62,000 nt of DNA from Gnetum montanum (taxonomy: Eukaryota > Streptophyta > Gnetopsida > Gnetales > Gnetaceae), in contig MNCI01018018.1 of assembly GCA_015680685.1 (NCBI GenBank), positions 323,863 to 385,862 on the forward strand. Reading direction: 5' to 3'. The translations under genes were made by a program, and so were the position numbers. Below the pieces are notes generated by a model. That model had not been told where the DNA came from, made no database searches, and worked only from the letters and a program-made list of their open reading frames with translations. Positions 48,942 through 59,679 of this stretch are shown piece by piece (the stretch's first letter is position 1; each line of letters opens with the position of its first letter).

Positions 48942-51470
48942 TTGGTTGAGAAAATAATAAACAAGAATACATTGCACACTGAACAGACAAGTATGTCTCT
49001 CTCGTACGAAAGCGCCTCACTGCCTAGGTTTGAAACAGGAAATAGTCAGCAGTGTAATACACATGACGTTGATCTGTCTGTCCCTCAACAAGTTCGAGTG
49101 GTATATATTCATCCCGATGAGTATATACTAGACTTCAACGTTATCCTCCATTAAGACGAACAACTACATTGGCAAGACTTAGAAGGTAACATAGTGTTAC
49201 TTCCCGATCGTTTAGTCTCGAGCATGCTTCTTCGTGCTCTCACACGAATTGGCATGTTGCACTTACATGCAGAATACGTTGTGCAAGACCATGACTTGAG
49301 AGAATACCATCCCATAGACGCACAATGTCAAAGGGACTTGCAACAGGAGAGACATCATAAGTCTTTGAAGGGTAAGTGGTCCCAAGATGCCCCANTTTGG
49401 CCAAGGGGTTGTGTATCAAAACCTTCATTCCACTATTCATAACCCAAGTTCTGATACCCACGGGCACAAAGGGTTTGAAAAAGGGACATGAACTCATGAT
49501 AAAGGTGGACATTCTAATCACAATCGCGATTGGAGCTGAGACTGCAGAAGAGAAGGTAGTAGACATTGTCATTGTGACGGTTCTCCTTCTTCTTCACCTT
49601 TATCATCTCCTTCACCCTCTCCTTCAATTTCTGGATGCGATCATAAAGAAAAAGACCATGAGGATAAAGGTAGGCAAAGTGGAAGTCATAGACAAAATAG
49701 CTAGGAAAGGGGATGAGGGCACTCTAGAGAGTCATGCCATAGAAGAAGGGAGAGTAGGCAACAATGTAGGCATCATAGATGCCATGGATGAGATGATCAT
49801 GATGAACCCCTCCTCACTACTTGAAGTATGTTGGACATAACTGAGGCTATTAGAATTCCAACAAGGTATCAAAAAGATAGTAGGATCAAGAGATTAGATT
49901 TGAACAACATCCCACGATTTGAAGGGGGATACAATGCTGATCCTTAGAATCATTTGCAAGCATTATATGATGCATGTGCCTTACAGAACATAGAGAACGA
50001 ATGGAAAAAACTTAAGTTGTTCCCATAGAAATTAGTTAAAGAAGCAGAAAGCTAGTATCGATCTTTAGAACCTGAATCTATTTGTAGGTGGAGTACTATG
50101 TTAGAACTACTTAATGATAAGTACCAAACGTACTCCCGAGTGTCTAAATTGCGAAAGCAAATCCAAGGTTGGAAACAAGGAGGACATGAACCCTTGGATG
50201 CTACCATGGGTCGATACTATGCACTATTACATCGTTGTCCTGGCCATGGTTATTCGTAAAGGGATCAACTATGCCATCTCGTGGATGGGCTTAGGCATGA
50301 AACAAGAAGAACCCTTGGCACTTATGCCCAAGGGAGACTATCTGAGCTTAGGTCCCATAAAATTCAAAGACTGTTGGATCAAGTTGCTAAGGAAGAAGGT
50401 GAGCTACAAAAGATAGAAAGTGCGGAAGAGTATAACCAAGATCCTTCCCTTCGGAAGAGGGGAGTGAGATTTTGTGAGGATGAAGAAGAGTCACCACTCA
50501 AAGAGATGGTAAATAGAAAAACTTTGCCTATCCAAAAGATGACATTAGAAGTTTCGGTAAAGGTAGAACAAATGTGGAATTCCCTAGACAATAGATTTCA
50601 AATTGTTCTTAAAATAGTAGAGGAGTCTAGAGAGCAAGGTAGTGAGAAAAGAAAAAAGAAAGAGGCTAAACATGCATATAGTAAGGGTAAGGACAAAGTT
50701 TCCATCATTGAAGAGGTTGTAGATTCGGAAACAAACAATGATAGTGGATGTAAGATATGTTAATATGACCATCCTAAGGAATGTTGCCCTATAATGTCAC
50801 ATTTGCAGGAGTCTGGAGTGTATGCACTTAACCCATGATTAAACAAAAGGCAAACACCCCGAAGGTTACCTTATCCTCAAGGTAACCCAAGGTAGTTCCA
50901 CCAACCCTTAACATATTATCCCAGTGGAACTCTACCACAATTGATTGAGCAACATCAATAGTGGCAGCACCCACAATCATGGGGAATGCCACCACCAAGG
51001 CAACAGTATCCTTATCGGCAACCTGACCTGTATGGATATTATGTGTAGCAGCCAATCTCCCCACGTGACTCTACTGGTCACATCACTCCTCAACCTTACT
51101 ACCAAGCTCACGAGTATTATGGGACTCCCTCTTCTAGAGGTGATATTTTGCAAGAATATCATCCTTCTCATCCGGCTGCATCTCTTCCATCGATAGCTCC
51201 ACTACCACTTGCTCCCACGATGTAAGGTGAAATCCCTACCTAGTTGCAGCAACGTAATGCCATGAGGGTTGTTAACTCTCGACCTACTATTGGTTCCAAT
51301 AACCACATGAAGAAAAGACCTTTCTTTAGAACCAATAGTTCAACCAAGCCCTTGCAATCACAAGCGGCTGATTCCTTAGATGCCTCAACATCAATCAAAA
51401 CTTTAGAGCCCCCTTCAACCTAATCACTGCACTCAACGCATACAGTTATGCTAACACATGCTGTCACCAA
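48942..51470 (+). pseudogene. gag of element C, broken
   Basis: N-terminal block RVVYIHPDEYILDFNVIL (49100-49150) matches the start of gag B. A Ser/Arg/His-rich stretch (about 49490-49800) precedes DDHDEP. The core follows, with LDLNNIPRFEGGYN (49890-49930), LQALYDACALQNIENEW and WKQGGHEPLDATMGRYYALL. A zinc-knuckle-like CKIC--DHPKECC lies at 50753-50790, then a Pro/Tyr/Gln-rich tail to 51.2 kb. Stops at 49152 and 50893, among others. One unexplained N at 49395. Confidence 0.8.
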
Positions 51471-51479
51471 TTGGATTAA

Positions 51480-52060
51480 AGTTGGCCATATTCCCAGGAA
51501 ATTTTCTGATCCTAGGAGTCCTTTGATATACTTACAAATTATTGGAAATGCGTCGTGCAAGGCTCTTTTGGATTCAGGTTCCGATGTCAACTTGATTTCT
51601 TAAGAAATGTACAAGGCCTAGAACCTGCCTCCATAGAAAAAGAGCAACATCCATCTAGAGTTGGCCGACTAGTCCATCACTGTCCCATTGGGACTAGTGG
51701 AAGACATTGTTACCACTGTTTGTGGGTGGTCGTACCTAGCTGACTTCTTAGTAATTCAGGTAAACATGGTAAGGGGGACTTCCCAATCATAATGGGAAGA
51801 TCATGGCTAAGCACCATCGACACATGCCTAGAAATTCACGATCTTTCCCTAGAAATATCAAACGAAAATACATTCAAAAAGATTGAGAAGAAGAAAGTTC
51901 TATGCATCGCATACAGTGACACAGGGTGTAATTGCATGTAGAGGTCATGGTTTGTCCAAAGTTTAGCATTTCCTACATGCAATGAGTGTGCACAAGTGAT
52001 TAACATACAAAGATGCCTGTATGCAGCAGCCACATGATAGGAAGACACCCAGTGGCTGAT
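51480..52060 (+). pseudogene. Aspartic protease of element C, broken
   Basis: CKALLDSGSDVNLIS (51558-51602) contains an intact D-S-G catalytic triplet. It is followed by ITVPLGLVEDI, LADFLVIQVNMV and a decayed C-terminal region that matches the protease end in element B. A stop falls right after the active-site block. Confidence 0.75.
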
Positions 52061-52319
52061 AACTGATCAAGAAAGTAGTTCACTCATATGCATGGAACCA
52101 ACTGAGGGTTTTACTTGTGCCTACATTGATAGCATAGATGCATTAGAGCAAGTCCACCATCAACTTCCACGTCTTAACCTTGAAAATATCAACTAGGGGA
52201 AGTTGGAAATCCCTAAGAAATTTAAGTAGGAGCCCCTCGAGTTGAAACCATTGGCCATCGGTATGGAATACACATTCCTTAAAAAAGTAAAATTGATAAT
52301 TATCAATGCTAAGCTTGCT

Positions 52320-53740
52320 CCTCAATAGAAAGAAGAACTGCTGAAGGTAATAAATAAATGGTCGAAAGCCTTCGCTTGGTCATATCCCGAAGTAACTAGA
52401 ATAGATCCTAGGACATGCCAACATAGAATTTACACTGACCCCTCCATGAAGCCTCAAAGACAACTGTAGAGGTGATTGAACCCTAAGCTGAAGTAAGTAG
52501 TTAAGAAAGAAATTGAATAGCTTCTCAAGGTTGGGTTCATATACCCCATTGCTGATAGTGAATGGGTTAGCCCCTTAGTTATTGTGCCTTAAAAGGAAGG
52601 CAAATGGAGGATGTGCATAGATTTTAGGCTACTAAACATGATAACATTCAAAGATCACTTTCCATTAACATTTGTCAGCCAAGTCTTAGACACCATCGTA
52701 GGGAATCACTATTATAGATTTCTGGATGGATATAGTGGATATAACCAAATACAAATAACCCTAGAACACCAAACCAAGACTATGTTCACCAGTCTTGGGG
52801 GAATGTTCGCATACAAACAGATGTCGTTTGGCTTGTGCAATGCCCCTGCAACATTTCAACAACTAGTTCTAAGCATATTCCAACAATAGATAGGGAATGG
52901 CGTGGAGGTCTTTATGGACGACTTATCCACTTATGGAGAAAACTTTGATCAAGCCTTGGATTGGTTAGAGAAAGTGTTAACAAGATGTGTAGAAACCAAT
53001 TTGAGGATCAATTAGCAAAAAAGCCATTTGATGGTCCAAGAAGGCATAGTACTAGGGCACAAAATCTCACACACAGGGATAGAGGTAGACCTTGAGAAAA
53101 TCAAAATTATCCAAGGAATTACCCATCAATCAGAAACTGTCAAAGATATTCAGTCATTTCTTGGACATACTAGCTACTATAGGAGATTTATTATGAACTT
53201 TTCAAAGGTTTTCAAACCATTGGTGGAATTAATGAAAAAGGACATACCTTTCGAGTGGACAAGGGAATGCGAATTAGCTTTCCAAACTTTGAAACAAAAG
53301 CTAGTAGAAACACCCATTCTACAAGCTCTTGACTAGTCCAAACCATTCCATATCATGACTAATGCATCTAACTATGCTTTAGGAGCCGTACTTACATAGT
53401 TAGATGACCAAAAGCATCCTTATTACATCCATTGTGCAAGTAGAAGTATCGTTGGTGCACAACTTAACTACACTACCATAGAGAAAGAATTAATGGCTGT
53501 AGTGTTTGCACTAGAAAAGTTTAGACACTATGTATTGGTATAGAAAGTATATATACATATAGATCATAGTGCAATCCGATTCCTCATGAATAAGCCAATG
53601 GTAAGCACTCGTATCATATGATGGCTTGTAATCTTACAAGATTTTGATTTAATGATGACTGATCGCAAGGGCACCGAGAATGTAGTTATTGATCATTTAT
53701 CTTGGTTGCGATGGGACAATAAAGAGGATGAGTATCCAAT
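52320..53740 (+). pseudogene. Reverse transcriptase and RNase H of element C, broken
   Basis: The ordered motifs are EWVSPLVIVP (52560), WRMCIDFRLLN (52605), DHFPLTFVSQVLDTI, FLDGYSGYNQIQI, MSFGLCNAPATFQ (52820) and VFMDDLSTYG (52910, catalytic box). They are followed by IVLGHKIS, IQSFLGHTSYYRRFI, the RNase H start ASNYALGAVL (53370) and TIEKELMAVVFALEKFRHYV (53480). The first Asp of RNase H reads Asn (MTNAS instead of the usual DAS). Stops interrupt it, one at 52887-52889. Confidence 0.9.
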
Positions 53741-53839
53741 TTCAAATCATTTCCCTAATGAATTCCTCTTTGCTGGTGTAGTGAATAATCAATCACCCAT
53801 GGAGACAAATTGGTATAGTAGCATTCTTACCTATCTCCT

Positions 53840-55060
53840 CATCCAACAAACACCACACGAGTTAAATCTTAAGAAGAAACAATAGTTTCTTCACCAAGCC
53901 AAGAACTTTATGGAGATTAATGGGCAACTTTACAAAGTGTGTCCCGATGGCTTGGTTCGATGGTATGTTCCAGATATAGATCAACTGCGAGTTCTCCAAG
54001 ACACTCATGAGGGTTCTTGTAGGGGTCATTACGTTAGGAGACAACTGGCCATCAAGATCTTGCTTGTAGGATATTATTGACCTACATTATTCTGGGACGC
54101 CCATCATTTCGTCCAATCTTGTGAGCACTATCAACGTGATGGGGGAATGACTACTAGAATGGAGGGCCTGTAACAATGGATTCAACTGTTAGAACCCTTT
54201 GACATTTGGGGAATTGATTTTATGGGGTTGATTATACCAATGTCTAATGGAAAAGCTTATATTATTGTTGCCGTTGATTACCTGAAAAAATGGGTCGAAG
54301 CAGCTACTATTAAAGATTGTACATCATTACAGCTGCATGATTTATTCAAAAACAAATCATAAAAAGGTTTGGTGTGCTATGTGCACTTATTTTAGACAAT
54401 GGTACACACTTCACAAGTGCAACTTTTCAGAATTTAATGCAATGCTTAGGGGTTGAGCATAAATTGACTACAACATACCACCCCCAAGCGAACGGTCAAG
54501 TAGAAGTCACCAACAGGAAGATTACAAAGATATTGACAAGAACCATTAGCAAGTTTAGGCAAGACTAGAGCACTAAACTAAATGATGCTCTTTGAGCATA
54601 CCGCTCCACATGGAAACTTCCTATAGGCTACTCTCCCTATGAGTTAGTGTATGGTAAATTACCAATGCTTCCCATTCAAATTGAGCTCCGTACACTATCC
54701 ATGACATGTGACCTTAACCTTGTCCTTGATCTAGCACAAAAACAATGGTTGGTAACCCTTAACTTGCTAGATGAAAACTGATTAGCTACCTTGTCATCTA
54801 ACAACTTGCACAAGGCCTTCAATAAATAATGTCATGGCCTAAGAATTAGGAAAGTTAAATATCAGCTAGGAGATAAGGTTCTCTACTGGAATCCCACACA
54901 TGTGCCACAACGTACTAAATTTCAAACACTTTGGGAAGTACTTATATAATTTATGCTACTTTTCTTTCAGGGGCCATGACAATATACAAACCTGAGAGCC
55001 TAGATAAGAAAATTTTGGTCAATGTGCAATAAACCAAACCTTTCCAGAAGCTTAGGACAA
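53840..55060 (+). pseudogene. Integrase of element C, broken
   Basis: The zinc-binding N-terminus has HHFVQSCEHYQRDGG (54105-54150; one expected Cys is Tyr). The catalytic core has [10 protein letters not shown] (54200), [10 protein letters not shown] (54280), LDNGTHFTSATFQNLMQCLG (54390-54450) and HPQANGQVEVTNRKI (54480). The C-terminal region has LGDKVLYWNPTHVPQ-TKFQTLW (54870-54940). Frameshifts and stops are present. Confidence 0.88.
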
Positions 55061-57023
55061 GTAGTACACATGCTACCTCTCTTGATGGATAACCTTGCTC
55101 ACTATTTTGAATCTCCTCCTTCCAACTTAGTCGTGGTGGAGATGGCCACCTATGCTAACCGTTCTAGGCCCTTAGTTCTTTTTGAATTTTTGTTTTACAC
55201 ATTTTTTTATTTTACACATTCTTTCAACTTTTCTTATTTTTGTTTTACAATATCATTCATGTTTTTACTATTTCTTTGTTTGCTTGATTTACTTTTATTC
55301 ATCATCTAATAAGTGCTCATGATGGTGGATTGAATTATATCATATTGATTGCTAATGTTTGGTTTTTACCTTTGAATTATGATGCTAATATTAAGGTATG
55401 GTTCTTTTGGTAAAACAGGCAATTGAGTCCATGTCATCCACTCATCCATACAACTCTATGATCTCCTTTGGCTTGGAACTGTACAATCCCCTTTTTCTAA
55501 GTAAACTTGTTAATGAATTGGTGGTTGGGTATTTTTCAAACTAAGGAAAGACTCAAAGGATGAAAAGGGTGTGACTTTAAGGGGATTCGATGCATTGGTG
55601 CTAGCCATTTTCTTGGGGTGGTTAGATGCTTTTTCTTGGGTTTTCTACCCATTTTGACATTGTTCAAATATTAGGAAGCTGAGTGAATAAAAATAAGTCT
55701 TTGCATGGTGTGGTTCTCATGCATAAACATGAAAAAAAAAGAGAAAAAAGAGAAAAAGGTGAGAATTCAAAGCACACCCCTTAGACATAATAAAGCAATA
55801 TGGGCTACAAGCACTGGTTATGGCACTAGAAAGACATGTTACCCATGCCTGAAGGTTCCCTCTAACTAAGGCCCTTTCTTGCTTCCTACTTCTCCATCTC
55901 ACTCTCCTTGGGATGGTGGTCACTCTTTGTGGAAGCATTCTTGTTGCCTCAAGAGGATGGATTGGCCAAGTGTATTGATGCGAGGTCACTGAATGTGGTT
56001 GGTTTGAGTCTAGATTTGGGATGAGTTCTACTCAGTTATCTTAACCATGAAATACACAAGGGGCTTTACACAACCTTGTTCTTGGGATTCCATTCCATTC
56101 TCTCCTCTCCATCTTTTCTCCCACTTTCCACCTCATTGCCGGTTTTATCATTAGTCTGTTCTAGGCTGATGCATTATTTTTTTTTGGTGAATTCTTGTGG
56201 GTAAGTTTTTAACTCTTGCTTCCAAATGACATTCCTAGAGCCTACGAACTCTTTGGTTTATGGGTTTGTCAGGGCATAAAGGGCATGAGCCTTCTTTGGG
56301 GAGGACCCACTTGCATATCTTTTGGTTTGGTTAAGTTAAGTTCTTTACCCTTAGACATTGTTACAATGAAATTCTTTTTACTTACCCCATCCATGTCATC
56401 CAAATTGTATGCACCTTCACAACTATTTGTAGTGAATTTCTTTTTATTGTTGTGAATACCCTCTTTCCACTACTCCTTGTGTCAAGCTTTCTCTGAATTG
56501 TATGAATCACTTCTATTATTTAACCCATTCGTCAGTCTTTCCACTAACAATATCAAGTAAGAAATCTATCACAATTACAACTTGGCTAGATAAAATCAAT
56601 GATGAGACAAGGTATTCAGCAATTATTTATTTTATGTATATACTAATCCTTGGTTTTGTTGTGACTACAATGGGAAGCGTGGATTGGAAGCAGGACTGTC
56701 GTCACCAAGGAGGATGCAACCATATCACTCATGGGAGATTGTTCATGACTGTTGGATCTCTTTCACCTCTCCCTCATTCTTTTATTGCCAAGACGGGTTG
56801 GATGTCCTTTAGATACGTTGGTGTTCTTCCTAATTATCATGAACACCAATTTTGTATGTAATTGTAATATTGTATGCTCGGGCACTTCTGTATTTGTCTA
56901 TTTTTTCTATGTCACTCTCTGCATGTCAGTCAAATAAGTCCACACCCGCCTAATATATTTTGTAAAGAACTTGTTTCTCTTCTTCTATACTTGAGGATGA
57001 GTTTTTATTTAGTTGTGGGGATA
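55061..57023 (+). other. Noncoding tail and polypurine tract of element C
   Basis: A T-rich tract (55180-55310) follows integrase, as in A and B. Segments with TTCTCATGCATAAACATG (55705) and the reverse complement of AGCATGGGTAACATGTC (near 55850) match the spacers of A and B. There is no trace of the MAPKR extra ORF. The polypurine tract is GTTGTGGGGATA just before 57024. Confidence 0.6.
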
Positions 57024-57961
57024 TGATGAGAGCGGTTACTCTAGAAGTTATTCTAAGTATTAGAGCAACTACTCTAGTGGTTACTCTAATTATTAGAGTG
57101 GTTACTCTAGTGGTTACTCTAGCAGTTATTCTAATTATTAAAGTGGTTACTCTAGCCGTTACTTTAGCAGTTATTCTAATTATTAGAGCAGTTACTCTAA
57201 TTATTATAGTAGTTGCTCCCAAGTCTATAAATACAGTGCCCAGCCGTACAATTGGGAGAAAGTCTTTTAGCAGTCAAGTAGTGAAACTCTTGTAGTCTGT
57301 TTGAAAGTTAGAGTATTTTCCAAGTACTTATAGCAGGAGATCTAAGTGTGGACAAATCTTTATTCAAGCATTGATGTACATGAGCACACCATTATGTTGG
57401 TAATAAAGACGAGCTCTTTGATTCATCCTTGCAGCACTTGAGATTTGTTTTCTTACGCATTTATTTTATTTTATTTTCTTATGCATTTATTTTATTTTAT
57501 GCACTTTACATTTATGTTATTAGCACAACAATTCATTTTGATCAATTAAGAAAATCGTTAAATTACACAAGCACGACCACTTCGAGCATGTGTGTAATGC
57601 TTGGTAACCCAGTAACGATTAGCATTTGGTAATCCAAGCAGTGTTGCACTGGTTCAAGATGTGTACAGCAAGTGGGAACGGATGCTGGTGTTAGGATTAG
57701 TTAGAACTTAGTTAATGAGTAGTTAAGTAAAATTAGTCACTTAGTTACCTCTCTCCTTCCCTACTAGCGCATGACATAAAAACATAAAAGCTATAAAAAT
57801 CATATGCCGTAAGATTACTTAACCATACAATTGTGACATACAGGTAAGCTTGGGAAGACACTGATCAACCAACCCATCCTTGTTCCACAAGGGCGCATAA
57901 GAACTTAGTCCTTGGAATTCGACCGGATCATGGGTGAAATGCTCATATTCGTATGGTTGAG
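57024..57961 (+). repeat. 3' LTR of element C, main part
   Basis: Matches the 5' LTR throughout, with TATA box CTATAAATA at 57225 and AATAAA near 57400. Its last 25 bases lie at 58714-58738, beyond solo LTR D. Confidence 0.9.
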
Positions 57962-58708
57962 TGATGAGTGGCGAGGTACCCCTACACTCAACCATACGAA
58001 TACGAGCGTACACGCACGATCCGGTCGAACTCCGTAGACTAAATGCCTTAACACCACAAGAAACACTTNNNNNNNNNNNNNNNNNNNNNNNNNNNNNNNN
58101 NNNNNNNNNNNNNNNNNNNNNNNNNNNNNNNNNNNNNNNNNNNNNNNNNNNNNNNNNNNNNNNNNNNNNNNNNNNNNNNNNNNNNNNNNNNNNNNNNNNN
58201 NNNNNNNNNNNNNNNNNNNNNNNNNNNNNNNNNNNNNNNNNNNNNNNNNNNNNNNNNNNNNNNNNNNNNNNNNNNNNNNNNNNNNNNNNNNNNNNNNNNN
58301 NNNNNNNNNNNNNNNNNNNNNNNNNNNNNNNNNNNNNNNNNNNNNNNNNNNNNNNNNNNNNNNNNNNNNNNNNNNNNNNNNNNNNNNNNNNNNNNNNNNN
58401 NNNNNNNNNNNNNNNNNNNNNNNNNNNNNNNNNNNNNNNNNNNNNNNNNTTGCCGTACACAACTTGGGTTCAGGTTACAAGCTGCTCGAATAAAGAGCCG
58501 TTCACTCTAGGACTCCTACTGCGGGCACATGGGAAAAATTCTAGCTCTGGAGTGATCAATCTGCCAGAGCTTCGCTACTTCTAGCCAGGATTGGGAAATG
58601 AAGGGAGTGCCGCCTCTTATTTATAGATATGGCAGCGGGACGCGATATCGCATACGCGATATCGCATGGGATGCGATATCGCGGCCCAGTGCAAGTCACG
58701 TCTCATCA
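57962..58708 (-). mobile_element. Solo LTR D inside the 3' LTR of element C
   Basis: On the minus strand it runs from TGATGAGACGTGACTTGCAC to GGTACCTCGCCACTCATCA. It is flanked by a perfect TTGAG target duplication (57957-57961; 58709-58713). Its U3 has three GCGATATCGC palindromes (58642, 58656, 58673), and there is a TATA-like CTATAAATAAGAGG near 58612-58628 (minus). The middle is a 381-base N gap. The gap could hide more than an LTR, so solo status is not certain. Confidence 0.8.
58069..58449. other. Assembly gap of 381 N
   Basis: Unknown sequence inside solo LTR D. It lies between two near-identical LTR families in opposite orientation, where assembly is expected to fail. Confidence 0.99.
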
Positions 58709-59679
58709 TTGAGCATAGGGGTACCTTGTTTCTCATCAATGGGTATTTAAATTATTGGGTGGTGGTCATTGATGGCAGTAGTTACAATCATTAATGGTAG
58801 ATGTTTTGGAAGTTATAGACATAAGTGAGCACTTAATTGGAGAACGTGGACATTGTTACACAAGAAGTGGTGGCAATTTTGGTAGTTGTTACATGAAACG
58901 TAGGCATCATTATGGATGGCCATAGCAGTTATAAAACTAGGGGGAAGGGCTCTCCCCAAGAGTCAAAAAGGCTCTAGCTATTAGTTTGGAGGGGCACCTT
59001 TTTCTCCACTAAGTAGCAATTTCCTCCTTTCTTTTCTTTTCTTTATAGGCTTTTAGCTGATTTTTGAGGAGGGTCCAAAGCAGGAGCCAACGACTCAAAA
59101 TCGGATCCTTGCGAGTATTCCTGATGATAGCAGGAGGATTCTCTCTCTCTTCTTTCTATATACAACAACACAAGCAGTGCAGCCCATGCATAAGACGTGA
59201 GATGTGCGATTTTCTTTAGGACGATGGCTTGTCTTAGTGGTGCAGACGTGGGTGGACGATCTTCCTCTCTATGATGGTGCACAAAAGGTGGCAAATGGCG
59301 GCAAGCTTTGAGGACCATAGTTGCTACCCTGTGTGGACTGTGGTGGGTAGTCTCTCTTTCTCTCTCTCTCTCTCCCCCTCTCTCACGGTGATCGTGGTCT
59401 TCTTGCCCAGCAATGGACACCATCGATAGTCACGGATCAGCAGCATCAGTGGGAGTAGGGAAAATTCATTTCTTATAGTTACTTATTATGTTGAAGACAA
59501 TTATTTAATTTAAATTCCATATTTCTTTTTAGTTTATTATTTGCAAAAGGCCACGTAGCCCTCTCCAGCTGAGACTATTTCTGGGTTTCCGTAGCCATAC
59601 AGGAGACACCCTAGGCAATAGTCTCCTAAAACGAGTTTTCTTTCTTACTATTGGTGCGACCAAAATTTATGCATCAACA

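Larger units (their letters stand above)
47855..58738 (+). mobile_element. Element C: full-length but decayed Ty3/gypsy retrotransposon
   Basis: It has a 5' LTR (47855-48856), primer site, gag, protease, RT/RNase H, integrase, a short noncoding tail, a polypurine tract and a 3' LTR (57024-57961 plus 58714-58738, split by solo LTR D). It is bounded by a perfect 5-bp target duplication, ATGGG (47850-47854 and 58739-58743). It belongs to the same broad family as A and B (same LTR ends, primer site type, Gag blocks). It lacks the extra ORF after integrase. Each coding domain has stops, so it is not autonomous. Confidence 0.9.
47691..59679 (+). mobile_element. Solo LTR E, split by element C
   Basis: Outer layer consisting of 47691-47854 and 58744-59679 (1100 bp after removing C and one target copy). 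It starts TGTTTTTTGATG and ends GCATCAACA, giving TG...CA ends in an imperfect inverted repeat. It is flanked by CTATT at 47686-47690 and 59680-59684. Copy 1 of the surrounding duplication shows the unfilled site (ACCATTCACT, reverse complement near 36950). No internal coding region is left, so a solo LTR is the best reading. Its orientation and superfamily were not determined. It holds a tandem duplication of about 93 bp (GTGGTGGTCATT-ATGG at 47771 and 58760), with C inserted near the junction, and a CT-rich microsatellite at 59350-59385. Confidence 0.7.

Noticed and set aside
57961-58068. A simple inverted assembly join at 57960
   Set aside because: The inverted sequence starts and ends with proper LTR termini and is flanked by TTGAG on both sides, so a real insertion of LTR D explains it better, although the N gap leaves some doubt.
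57819-58584. Frames of 185-213 codons around 58 kb
   Set aside because: Most of their length is the N gap; they have no support.
47691-59679. E as the LTR pair of one large element, with C as its internal region
   Set aside because: C has its own LTRs, primer site, polypurine tract and ATGGG target duplication. The left and right parts of E do not match each other except for a block of about 93 bp.
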